64,000 bases of DNA from Asterochloris sp. CNOR1 (lineage: Eukaryota; Chlorophyta; Trebouxiophyceae; Trebouxiales; Trebouxiaceae), in assembly GCA_963969365.1 (NCBI GenBank), contig OZ017748.1, positions 620,001 through 684,000 on the forward strand. The letters are read 5' to 3'. The position numbers and the translations under genes are program-made. Positions 35,608-46,798 of the stretch are shown piece after piece. Position 1 is the first letter of the stretch; the number at the start of each line of letters is the position of its first letter. Below the pieces are notes generated by a model. That model saw only the letters and a program-made list of their open reading frames with translations. It was not told where the DNA came from and did no database searches.

Positions 35608-36170
35608 GTGCCCAAAATACATTTGAGCAGGACAGTTGCCTGCAGTTTGCTCTGATCTGTCCTTGACTGCCCTGCACCCAGTGACTCACCCCCTGCACCA
35701 CCTGCTCCCAGTAAAAGAGTGTCCGTTTTACCCCCCACTTGTGTTGTCTCTGCAAATGAGTGGTGATGCTTTCATCGAATTGCAAGTGATCAACTGGAAA
35801 GCCTTGTCGAGTTGTTCAGCATCAATTCTTTGCTGCATCACTTGCAGGGCTGTATGGCACTTGCATGTGGTGCACAGCAAAGAGTGGAACCACTCTCAAG
35901 TGCAGCTCTGGCAATATCGAATTCAGGGGTGGGGGACCATGCGTGGAAATTATCAAATGTTCATGCAGAAGCCAGAAGGGAACATGGGAGTCAGCATGGA
36001 ATGATGCATGACGAAAGCTGCTGTCTGTTGCCTCTGGATTTGGTGATCTACATCTATGCCAAGGTACACTGGCCCACCCCTGTGTGGGCAGCACCTGCAA
36101 GGCTGTCAGCACGCAGCGTCACTGACGTGCAGGCATGCTGCTGGTACAACAGGGTGACGCTGCATGCTGA
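35608..36170. other. Convergent intergenic region
   Basis: About 560 bp between the DHDDS stop and the first probable coding sequence of gene C on the other strand. Several short frames exist on both strands, but none has a recognisable motif or convincing splice signals. It is likely 3' untranslated sequence of both genes. Confidence 0.45.
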
Positions 36171-36179
36171 TGGTTCAAG

Positions 36180-39100
36180 CGTCATTGCCACCGCTGCGCA
36201 TTAAGACTGATGGTGCTGCAGCAGGAGGCATCCGCCAATGTTTCCAGGTGGCATCTCCAGTGGCGGGCGCGCCCAATAACGAAGACATCTGGGTTGGGCT
36301 GGGCAGCAGCCTCCCACTCGCGCTGCATCGCCAGGAGCCAGTGTCCCCTGCAGCCGACAGTGGACGGTGTTTGACACGAAGAGATGCCTCTAGGTAGGTG
36401 TTGATCAGTCTCAGCATATTAAAGAGCCCTCGGCCATGAGAGCATGTATGCTATATAGCCAGGCAAGCTGTCAGGTGCCTGGTCCCGCACAGACTGCGCT
36501 GAAGCAAATACAGGGCTGCAGCACCTGACTTTGAGCCATGGCTTCCATCAAGAGCGCCAAGCAGCCACACTTGGTGCTGCTTTTGAAAAACTGCACCAGC
36601 GTGCCCAGCCAGGCCCACATCAGTACTGCTGACATGCCGCCTCGACCACCACCAAATCAGGTGCTGACCAGCCATGCCTGGCACTGAAGTGTGCTGACCC
36701 TCAAGCTCATCCGAGCCAGGCCAGGGCCACCTCCAGACATTAGAGACCACGCCCTTACAGCACCTCCAGAAACACAGTATGTTTGAGCAGCCATGCCTGG
36801 CACTGCACTGGACTGCTGGCAAGCTCACCTGAGCTGGGCCAGGGTCAGACCATGCAGGGACTCCTCAGCCAGCGTTAGGGAGCCTTCAACGACTGCTTCT
36901 GCCTGCCCATGCTGACCCGCATGGCGCAGCTCCATGTAGAGCGAGAAGGCCTGCAGCACCCAAGGTGCGCTGCTGTCTGTAAGTGGCGCTCATGGCCAGA
37001 CTGCATCAGCACAAACTTGTGACCAGCCGGGTTGCTGCAGGTGGGACGGCACTGTACCTCCCCCCCAACAATGGCAGCGCGCTGCAGCTCCCCGTTCAAA
37101 CATGAAGTGTGTAGCTCCTGCTCATTGGCCACTTGCGTGCCTCAGAATGCCATATGAGGCAGCTCCACTCTGCAGTTGCCTTCCACCCAGAAGGCAGCCC
37201 ACCTGCTCACGGTCCACACATCCTATCACTGGCCTGCTGCAGGGCCTCCTGCAGGCACCCTTCACCTGAATGGTGTCACCATTGAGGCACAGCAACGTCC
37301 AGCCCCAACCCGCTGATCGCACAGCAGCCAGCTCATCAGCACCAGCCCACGGAGCTGCCTGGCTGGGCTGCCTTTTGCACATGCAGAGCATAGCCATGTC
37401 TTCCCCCCAGGTCTGCGCTGTGCCCTCTTCAGGGGGCACAGCAGCGCCATGACTGCCACATTGTTGCCCAGAAGCCCACCTGCTCATGCTCATCTTGCCC
37501 ATTGCTGGGCTGCAGCTGCAGGGCCTCCTCCACCTCCTGCAGCACGACGTCCACATACTGCCGCGTGAACAGCCCGCTGCCATCCCCGTCCTGCATAGCG
37601 GCCTCCAGCTGCTCATCTGACCTCTCAGCAGGCCCTGGCGCCCGCTGCTGGGCGCCGGCTGCCCGCTTTACCTGCGCAGACTGCCCGCTGCTGCTGCCAG
37701 GCAGGGCTCCTGCCCCTGCCTGCTGGGCCCCTGTGCCGCCAGCCAGCCGGGCCTGGCGACACTGCCTGCTGCTGTTGCATGGCTTGCATGACTTGGCCCC
37801 TGCCCCTGCCTGCTGAGAGCCAGTGCCCGCTGGCTGGTAGGCCCCGCTGCTGCCAGCCTGTGCAACCACTGCCCTACGCGGCAGCCCCTTGCCTGGGGAC
37901 AGCATGGGCACCCCTGGCCCGCCTGTGGCTACCCCAGCCTCCTCGGTCTGCATGTCCTCAGCAGCCGCACCATCCCCGTCCACGCCACTGGGGCCGGGCT
38001 CAACAGAAGCAGCATCAGCAGCAGCAGCAGCTGTCCCTGCCTGTGCAGCCCGTCTCAGGCCGCTGCTCATGCGCAGGCTGCTGCGGGTGCAGGCGCGCCT
38101 GGGCCGCACCAATCTGGCGCTGCTGTCGGCCCCAGAGTCTGACGCCGCATCTGCCCCCTCTCGTTCTCTCTTGGCCCGTTTGGCCTGCAGCCTGTGTGAG
38201 CCGCCCTCCCCTCTACCCATGCAGGCCGAGCCACCAGACGCCTCTGTCATGCCCTCCCTCTGCCTCTTGAAGTGCCTGGCGCCCGTGCTGCAGGAGTCTG
38301 GCCTTGCCGCCTGAGTCCTAGGCTGAGCACTCTGGCCCTGCTGCCTCCTGGAGCGTCGGCCGCCGCTGTGGCTTCCAGAGCTCGCAGAGTCTGAACCAGA
38401 CTTGGCGCCCGGCCTGCCGCCAGCGAAAACGCGGCTCTGGCTGCTGCTTCCCGTTTTCATGCAAGCAGGAGCCGCGACAGGAGCTGCAGCAGCCTGCACA
38501 GCAGTGCCTCCGGATCCCATTGGCCACAGCTGTGGCTGAACCTGGCCACCGTGCCTGGGCTCCTGCTCATCTCTGCAGCGCAGCCTGAGGTCCCTCATGA
38601 GGGGCTGCACATCCCTCAGAACCCTCAGGGCCTGCAGGCAGACAGTGCAGAGGTCACCGCATTGCCTGGCAAGCGTGCTGCGCATTGACCGCAGTGACCC
38701 CGATGCAGGTGACAAGTGAGGCAGCCGACACCGGTCTGCTCCATGGTGAGCTGCTGCCTTCTTCAGGGCTGCAGCTGCAAGTGCCCTTGTGTCAGGGGCA
38801 GAGCGGCCTCTTGTTGGTGAGCATGTTTCATAGGGTCTGACCTGCTGCCGTCTTCAGGGCTGCGTCTGCAAGTGACCCTGTGTCAGGCTTTAGACTTCAG
38901 GGTTTAGGGCTTGGCATGCATCACAGGGACTGACGTGCTGCCTTCCTCAGGGCTGCAGCTGCGGTTGCAAGTGCCCCTGCGTCAGGGCAGATGGGACTGA
39001 CCTGCTGCTTGCTGAGCTGCTCCCCAGACCAGGGCTGCACGCGCAGGCGCCCCTGCACCAGGTCCGTCAGGCGCTCGACCATGCGCACAACGACCATGAC

Positions 39101-42100
39101 GCAGCTGTTGCTGCGAGCGCCGGCCTCCCCCCGGCGGTCCAGCAGCCCTGTGCTGGGCTGCTGCCCCTGCACACACAGGCCGCGTTGTCATCGTGGTTCC
39201 AAGGATGGGAATGCTGCCTGGGCAGGCTGCAACACAGCTCGCCCACTTGACATCCTGGAGGAGCTCTGTGAGGCAAGGCAAGTTGCAGTGGGCGTCAGCA
39301 CAGGTTGAGTATTGTTGCTCATATCTGCTCTGGTCTTGTCTGTCCAGACGTCATCGTACACAGTATTGTACAGCTTATTGGGCAGTGCGGACTCACAAGA
39401 ACAATCTTGCTACTGCAGTGTATCTCCAACCCAGCAGCCACCATCGGGGCCTACTGTCACTACCTGCTCTGCTGCAGACCTGCACTGCTGCAGACCCCGC
39501 CGGCAGCGCTCACCCCAATCTCATCAGCCCAGGGCCACAGACATGTCCTTGAGGCACAGACCCTGCACTGCAGCCGTCACTGCAGATTTTGGTCACCTTC
39601 ATCTCATCTGCCCAGGGCCGCAGCCAGCTCCCATCCTTGCGCCCCGCGCAGTCAGCACAATTGGGCAGGCGCTGGCAGTGGCTGGACTCGAACCAGGAGT
39701 CGGCATTAACCTGTTCAGAGCATTTGAACAGGATCAGCAACGCTTGGCATTGCAACCAGCAGCGCTAGAACAAATGGCCATCCTGCATTGCAGCTATTGC
39801 ATGTATGCGAAACCATATGCCAGGCAGTTGCCGTGATGCTGTTTCCTTGCCGGTCTTTTGCAGGCCACACAAGACCACGCCTGCCTGTCACTGCCCTTTG
39901 ATCAAACACACCTTCTGCCTAGATGCTGTTGTTAGCAACGATAGGCCTGACCTGCTTGTCATCACCCTCTAGGTTGGCAGCCCGCTCTGCCCAGGCAAGC
40001 TTCTCCAGTATGTAGGCACTGGACAGCTCTTCCATGTCCCAATCATTGCAGCTGAACTGCAGGCCACAAAGATGATTGAGCTCAGTTTGCATGCCTCAGC
40101 TGCAGATAGCAGGTGTGCCTTCTAAGCAGTGAGTGACAAACATGAACTTTGAGTACTAGTAGGACAGCTAGTAACAGCATATTTCAGCCACTTTCACACC
40201 TTTTTGGCAGCATGCTCCTGCCTCAGGTGCTTTTGACTGCAGGCAGGATGTATCTTGGCCGCCTCACTGCTGTCTTGCCAGAACATCCTAGACTGCCCGG
40301 TCCTGTCCAAACCTCAACAACAGCCCTGGGCATGAACACGCTGGTGAGGCCACAACAAGCGTAATTCCGGATGTGGAATGGTTTCTGTGAGGGTGCCAGC
40401 TTCAGAGCTCTTTACATACTCAATGGTCAGTTCCTCTTGAGGCCGTCCCTCATATCATCACACAGGATTGGGTGACCAGAACGTGCCCTCAAGATTCACA
40501 AACACCCCCCTGGCTGGTGAGCACTGATCAAACCCACCTTCAGGGATGGAACAAGGCTCTCCACATTCCCAAAGGTCAGGAACGCGTGGCAGCTCTGCTC
40601 AGGAAGCTCTACCAGCTGCATGTTGGGGCCGTCGCGCACATGCAGCACCAGGGGGATGCCCTCCTCCAGATAGAATTCCAGAGGCAGCAGCTGGGTGTGG
40701 CGGCTGTGGTTGCCAAATATGGCCGCATGCACGCGCTCCAACTTCCTGCAGAACAGGTCATCTGGGGTGGGCTGTAAAGGCGCGCAGGCAGCTTACTCAA
40801 TTTCAAGAAGAACAAGCCTGCAACCTGTCCTGATGTGTGAATATACAATCTTCAGTCTTGCTGCCAGCGGCTGGGCGGCTTAGTCCTTCTATTCTTTACC
40901 AGCCCACCACTCACATCTGAGTGCAGCAGCTGCTCTCTGGTGCTAGTCTGGCGGCCGTACACCAGCCGCAAACAGCTCCAGTGTACCATTCAGCCTGTCG
41001 ACCACACCAGCAACCCACCCGGGATTAAGGCCTAACATTGCGTCTGCACAGAGCACCTTGGCATCACTCAGGTTCTGGGATCGGAATGCTCACCTGTGGC
41101 CATTTAATGTGGCCAGGGGCCAATGCGCAATTCCCCAGGGTTGCATTTCCACACTCTATGCCTTCAATGCTGCCGTTTGCAGTACTCCACAGGAACAGGA
41201 GTCAGAGGCAGGACCAGGCCCACTAGGCCACTGAAGCAGCCCGTCTTGTCATGCACCAGCAGCGCACCGATTGTTGTCCACCGTGGCCAGGGGCTGTACG
41301 ATCAAGTCCCCTGTACCGCAGTTCCAGCTCCTCCGCTTCTTGGTTTCCAGGTGGAAGGCCGTGTGCTGGCAGGCGCGGCCAACAGCAGCAAAGAAGGTGA
41401 AGCTGGCGACGCCCGAGCTCTCTGAGTGCAGGGCGTGCAAGACGTTGCTGGCCCGGTCTGAGCGCATGGGCCGCGGCAACGTCCGATTGCAGGCCTGGTC
41501 AATTGCACAGCAGACACCTGCAGGACAGGAGCCCACCAATCTTGAAGCAAAAGGTGTTGCATAGCTGGTTAAGCTGCTGGGCAAATGCAGCATCTTGTTG
41601 CATGTCCGGTGGATTGCACAGCCGAGGCTTGCAGCTGGAAGCCCAGATGCCCATGCCTACAGCAGGCAGCCCAGCTCTACGGCAGGCAGCCCAGCCGCCA
41701 GGGAAACCCTTGCTGCTAGCCCAGCCTCATAGCAGCTGCCCAGGCCTGCAGCAGGCGGGCCCAGCTGCAAGGCATGCTGCTCAGCTGCCCAGGCACTTGC
41801 CTTGTCACAGGTCCAGTGATCAAGCTGGCACAGAGCTTCTGCAGAAACTGTATGGGTGCACAGCCTGGCTTGCCAGGCATGCCCTGGCTGCATGGGCCGC
41901 TGAGCAGCTGCTGTGCAGGGCACAGGACAGAGAGCCCCACCTGTTGCTGCTGTTTGGCACCCCTCCGAGCACACAGCTGGCCGCACCAGCTGCCCAGACA
42001 TGTTTGCACTGCTGACAGGACCCTGTCTTCTGCTGGCCACACCCAGCTGTTAGGTAGCCCATGGTGGTCAGGCAGGTGCATGCGGCAAGATGTCCACTAC

Positions 42101-43860
42101 AGCAGCTACCTGTCACATAGCAGGCAGCCCGGGCTCACCAGGCAGGTCTCCTGCGCTGGTCACACCCAGCATCAGGCAGCCCTGGCTTGCAGCAGGCAAG
42201 CCGCGGTGAGGGTGGCAAGTGCAAGCTGCGATTTGTTCTCTGTGGCAGCTGGCTAATGCATGGCAGCTTACCAGGCATGTCTTCGCTGCTGTCCACACCC
42301 TCTGGCAGCTTCCCCGGCACCGAACAGTCCGTCATGTATAGTGAGTCCTTGCTGCCTGGTCTGCCAACAACACTGTCGCTGATGGCCTTGCTCACGAGGC
42401 AGAGGCAGCTGATGGGTTTCTTGGTCAGGCGGCCATGCGACCACTGTGGCGTCTGCAGGGCAGAAGACTTGCAAAGTCTGAATTCTGTCGGGCAGAAAAC
42501 TTGCTGAGTCCAAGTCTCTCAGGGAGAAAAGTCCTTCCTGCATCATGCAGGTCTCCAGCCCTCAAAGTTGGTCCCCCAGCCAGGTGAGTTGCCAGTGGTT
42601 CACCTGTGACTCTCCGCAAGCTGCAGGTGCCCTCTGACAGCCCGGCAACCCGCTTTTTGGAACCCCACCTGTGGCGGGCAGGGGCGCTTTCACAAGACAG
42701 CCACTGTGGGCAACAACCGCAACGCCTCCAACATGTGGACTGGCTGAACATCCTTCCTGACCCAGCACTGGCTGCACTCTCCCATCCCAGCACCATCAAG
42801 CACATGGCCCTGATCTCATGCTTGCAGCGGAGCCTGATGTGGCAGCCGTCATGATTGAGGGTCAAGCCGCTGGAGGTCCACGTGCAATATGGACACCCAT
42901 GCTTGCAGATTTGGGGCGCAGAGCTGCACCAGAAACTGGAATAGGAAGGCTCAGCTCGATGGTGACCAGCTGTTGCCTTGCTAGGTAGGCAGGCTTGCTA
43001 GCTGGGCCCAGACTAGGCTTACACGCGTGAAGGTGGGCACTCAAACCAGACCTAGGGTGGTTCCTGACCACTTGAGTGCAGGGACACAAACAAGAATGTA
43101 CGCTGGCCTGCTGCTCATGCGCTGGGCAGGGGGCCTGCTTTGGCAACTACAACCCTGAAGCATGCTGACTGTAAAGTTGTTGGACAGCACAGCTGTGGCC
43201 CAAGCCTAAGTCACAGATAAAGACAATGTTCACAAGTAGCCCAGGCTCACCGTAATACTGGCTGTCGCCTTGTTGGCCAAGCCATCGCCAGAAATCCGGG
43301 AGTAGCGCTTGTCCTGAAAGGTTGCCTTCACCACATCGTAGACCTGCCGCAACGCCACCTCCCAGTCTGAAGCACAGGCCCCTCACAGTCAGCGCAAGCG
43401 CCTTCACCTTGTCAATTCATGCCTCGGTATCATGTTACTGTCTGTAGCACAGTGGCCTTGAGTGTACAAGTCTGCCCGGTCAATTGAGCTGCATAGGGCT
43501 TGCTCATGCATAAGGCATCCCAGATGTTGGCCTCAGCGAGCTTTCATTTGTGTCACCATATGATGGGGCATGGCCTGGGAGGCAGAGGGGAAGGAGCATG
43601 CTCTTGCTGACAATGCAAGCACCAGCACTCCGCCTGCAATAGCACCCTGAGCCTACCTCACCTCCAACTGCAAATTCAGGAGCCCAGCTGGGACCTGTGC
43701 TGCTAGCTGGCCCCTCCCCTGGCCAGCCGCCAGCAGGCTTGGTGGCGGCATTGCTGGAGGCAGATGGTGCCTCCAGGGTGACATTTGCCCCACCCCGCCT
43801 GCTCTGCTCCCTCACAAAGTCCTCAATTTGTGCTAGATCTGCAGCACAGCCAGGGACTTG
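36180..43860 (-). CDS. Gene C: unknown, probably nuclear multi-exon protein
   Basis: Not recognised. Probable exons on the minus strand, 5' to 3': near 43690-43860 (LAQIEDFVREQSRRGG), 43250-43380 (SDWEVALRQVYDVV, DKRYSRISGDGLANK), 42285-42410 (CSVPGKLPEGVDSSEDMPG), 41240-41560 (RACQHTAFHLETKKRRSW), 40530-40760 (LLPLEFYLEEGIPLVLHV), 39970-40060 (DMEELSSAYILEKLAWAE), 39008-39170 (VERLTDLVQGRLRVQPW), and a large exon near 37480-38715. Others follow near 37080-37130 and 36829-36951 (AFSLYMELRHAGQHGQAE). The large exon is low in complexity, rich in Gln, Ala, Ser and Gly. It has basic clusters such as HFKRQREG and AKRAKREREG that look like nuclear localisation signals. Boundaries and gene number are uncertain. 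Confidence 0.4.
38740..39065 (-). repeat. Four-copy array of an exon donor in gene C
   Basis: The real exon end on the minus strand (GEQLSKQQ followed by GTCAGTCC) appears on the plus strand as gactgacctgctgc at 38995. Copies occur at about 38928 (gactgacgtgctgc), 38835 (gtctgacctgctgc) and 38745 (tggtgagctgctgc). Each is followed by a cagggctgc...caagtgcccctgcgtcagg-like tail. Spacing is 67, 93 and 90 bp. The exon edge plus donor has been copied into the intron. Confidence 0.8.
42015..42325 (-). repeat. Three-copy array of another gene C donor
   Basis: The real exon end (VDSSEDMPG then GTAAGC) includes on the plus strand gtcttcgctgctgtccacac near 42279. Copies lie at about 42146 (gtctcctgcgctggtcacac, preceded by caccaggcag like the real junction) and 42024 (gtcttctgctggccacaccc). 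Spacing is 133 and 122 bp. Confidence 0.65.
42452..42542. repeat. Short tandem repeat, about 31-34 bp units
   Basis: Units beginning gggcagaagacttgcaaagt (about 42458), gggcagaaaacttgctgagt (about 42490) and cagggagaaaagtccttcct (about 42520) form a two-and-a-half copy degenerate repeat inside a probable gene C intron. Confidence 0.6.
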
Positions 43861-44149
43861 AGGGGACTGTGCACTAGTAGCATGCCAGCAGCATGTGAGA
43901 GCTCAGTAGCGCCCAAGGCCAGACATCAGGCCTGTGACCCTCCCTGCAGAGTGGATGCGGGACACCTGCCAGCAATGCCACAGAGGGATGGTGAGCTTTG
44001 GGTGTGTGGTGTCAGTAGTGCGCAGGCTGGTGGAGGCAAGCAAGCAACACCACCAGGATCCACTCACGCTGAAAGGATGCTGGTGGACTTGTCTGTTCAG
44101 CAGTGTTGGTGGTGGTGCTTTGCAGCCCTGCTCCTGCCTGCAAACCTGG

Positions 44150-45745
44150 AGCTACACCACTGGCCACTGGCTCCCAAGTCCATGCATGTGCTGGAGGCTA
44201 GGCAGACTCTCACCAGCAGTGGTGTCCTGACTGGCGGCCGCCATTGCAGGCCCCAAATCTGCCTGCGCTCGCTGCTGGGCAATCAGTTGCTGCTTGATTG
44301 CAGCCTGACTCCTCTGCTCCGGATGTTGGGCCAACTGATGCTCATGCTTGGCTCGGCTTCCCTGGGCAACCTCTGCCTCGTACACAATGAAGCGCCTCTG
44401 CATCAGCCGCACATTGTGCAGCTCGCTGGCGCGCCCTGCAGCCATGTGGCTATGTGTCAGCTGCCCGTCTACTGCCAGTCAGCTGCTGCTTTCAGACAGC
44501 AGTGTGGCCACCGCCCCCCCGCTGCCTACTGCTCGTCAGCTGCTGCAGTCAGGCAGTGGAGTGGCGATCTCTCGGCTGCTGCCCGCTGCCCGTGAGCTGC
44601 TGCAGTCCGGCAGTGAAGCAGCAACCTCTTACCTGCTGCACACTGCTCATCAGCTGATGCTGTCCAGCAGAGGCTGCACCTCCCCAACTATCTGCACACC
44701 TCTCGGGGCTTTGCTCTGAATCCACATGCCGATCTCAAGAAGTGGCTCTTGCCCCTCTTTGTGTCAACCCAGCTTGTCCACACCATTCAGAATTGTTGTA
44801 AGCAGGCCACTGCAGGAATTGTGGGGCGTGCTCACCGTGTGCGTACTCCTGCATGCTGCGCAGGCTCAGGAAGTGTGGGTCCACAACCAATCCAGGGTAG
44901 ACCTCCCGCAGCATGGCTGAGTAGTCACAGACGGCCTGCAAGCACCGGTGCTGATCAGCATTGCTGCCGTGCCTGTGACCTGCCATGGCCGTGCTTCGCA
45001 TCCCGGGGGCACCTCCTGTCAGACAGCACTCAGTGGGAGAGTGATGGCGCGTGTGCATGCCTGGAACCACCACCTTCAGGGTCGGATGGTAAGGCGGCCA
45101 GGCCTGGAAGCAACAAGTCCAGGTGCGAATGGCGGCGCCTGAGGCTTGCACAAGAACCTGCTTCGTTTCTGTAGAAGAGGCGCTGTCCCTGAAAGGTTGT
45201 TCACTTTGCATGGTAAGGACGCTAGGCGGCTCTTCATGCAGGCCAGTGTGCACCCTGCCTGTCTTCTCTGAGGAAATCCCGGCTGCTGCACTTGCACCGC
45301 CAGGCTGCAGCTTACGACTGAAGGCATCAAGGTGAGGGATGCAAGGCTGCCATCCCAACGCTTCAGGCACAGAAGGCAAAGATGTTTGTGCCCGTGAACC
45401 AAAGGCATCCTTCGCAAGACAGACTGCATACAGTGCAAAGCTGGTCAGGGCTGTGCATGCAAGCGTTGGACTGTGGTCTTCGATAAGTGACGACCGGGGT
45501 GCAAGCTCAGCTGGTCCACCCAATGCCAGGCAAACTATTGCCGTCACTCTGCCCACCGTGTGGAGGTCAGCAGGGCTGGGGATGCCAGGCTGCCCATCCC
45601 GGCGCTGGTTCTGAAGGCACTGCGTCTCAAAAGCATCCCGCACCACCAGGGCTGCCATGGCACCTGCCCACCCACGGTAGGTCTGTCCCTGGCCGTAGTA
45701 CGCCCTGCAGCAGGGTGTTTGTCTGAGTAGTCTGGAACTGGCATG
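44150..45745 (-). CDS. Gene C2: unknown exons, possibly the 5' part of gene C
   Basis: Probable exons on the minus strand: near 45560-45700 (YYGQGQTYRGWAGAMAALV), 44833-44945 (VCDYSAMLREVYPGLVVDP, then donor GTGAGC), 44635-44691 (HQLMSSVQQ, then GTAAGA), and 44215-44445. The last contains a charged, probably helical stretch (RLMQRRFIVYEAEVAQG). A frame stays open for over 300 codons from 45658 to 44735, but part of that is probably intron. The product is not recognised. I could not connect all junctions in phase, so this may be one gene with C or a separate gene. Confidence 0.3.
44460..44695 (-). repeat. Four-copy, about 57-66 bp array of a gene C2 donor edge
   Basis: The probable exon end before GTAAGA at about 44633 appears on the plus strand as cacactgctcatcagctgat. 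Degenerate copies lie at about 44586 (ccgctgcccgtgagctgctg), 44524 (cctactgctcgtcagctgct) and 44468 (tctactgccagtcagctgct). Each shares ctgc-cgtcagctgctgcag-cagcag. This is a minisatellite-like ladder abutting the real junction. Confidence 0.7.
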
Positions 45746-46798
45746 TGGGGGTGCAGGGAAGGCCAGCCCTTCAGGCAGCTAGCCTATTTGCTGCCGCCAA
45801 TATGCAGGGGCGGAACAGCTTACGGCATGTGAGGCTCAGAGAAAGGAGCCTGTATGCCAGGGGCTTTGTGATGGTGAGGACCCTTACCCTTCTATTGTGT
45901 GCTGCATGCCACTGTGAGCCTGGGGTTGTGCACAGCAGACAGGCCACACACAGCATGCAGTCCTCATGCACCTTCAGCAGCGGCAGAGCTAACAGGAATT
46001 TGCACCTCAGCCACAGGCTGCTGCAAATGCGCCCCTTCACAGAGCAGGCACAACAAAAGAGAAATACCAGCAAAATTCTTGCAGAGCATAGTCAGCAGCA
46101 CACATGCACCATCAGGATCCTTGCACATGCAAGCCTCATCATCTGCAAAGCAAACGGCTCAAATTCGTACTTACAACAACAAACGGAGAACAGGCCTATA
46201 ACATTATCCGGAGCATGTGCCGCCCTTGCAGAGCACAGCTGGCAGCGCAAACAAAGCCAGCAGCATACGTGGCATGGACAACAAGCAGAATTTCCCACCT
46301 AAGCCACAGCCGGCCGCGGATGCATGCCCTCGCTACCAAGTACTGCCTCTGAGCCTTGCCGGCACCTGTATTTGCACACAGCAGTCTGTAAAACAATGTG
46401 CTGGTCCTTGCTGTGGTGGCACTTTGAAATTCATGCAAGTGAGCTGAAAAAAGGTTTGACATAATGGACAGTGGTGTGTGATGGGGCCTTGCATACATCT
46501 ACTCCATGACAGCGCAGCATGCAACTCTCGTAATGTGGTTCACAGTTGCCACTGCAGACAGAGCTGTAAGTAAGATGAGAAATCCTGAGAGTCTTGTTGT
46601 CTGCATCACACGCTCAAAACACCCTACACAGCTTGCCAACAGGCCCCCCAGGCTGCAGGCTGGAATTGGCCATGCGCCACTATCTCTCAGGTTGCCACCT
46701 GTTCACTTTTGCAGCACCTGTCAGCCCTTTGGCACGAGAAAGGTGATGTCCTGGGGCAGCTGCCCCCCCAACCCTTCAGCCCTGGGGGGGCACAGACT
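45746..46798. other. About 1 kb without a supported gene
   Basis: Between gene C2 and the stop of gene D. The part from about 46050 to 46650 has more A and T than the gene regions. A minus-strand frame near 45770-45880 (RVLTITKPLAYRLLSLSL) could be an exon, but I see neither clear splice sites nor a recognisable family. Probably intergenic, including upstream sequence of C2 and the 3' flank of D. Confidence 0.4.

Noticed and set aside
39660-39780. tRNA-like signal on the minus strand: GGTTCGAGTCC T-arm motif with a nearby CTGTTC...GAACAG hairpin.
   Set aside because: The T-stem is imperfect, no acceptor stem of seven pairs can be formed, and no anticodon loop with T33 fits at the right distance. 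At best a decayed fragment.
44735-45658. 307-codon minus-strand open frame read as one exon.
   Set aside because: Only its ends look like conserved coding sequence; the middle probably includes intron. It is reported as tentative exons of C2 instead of a single-exon gene.
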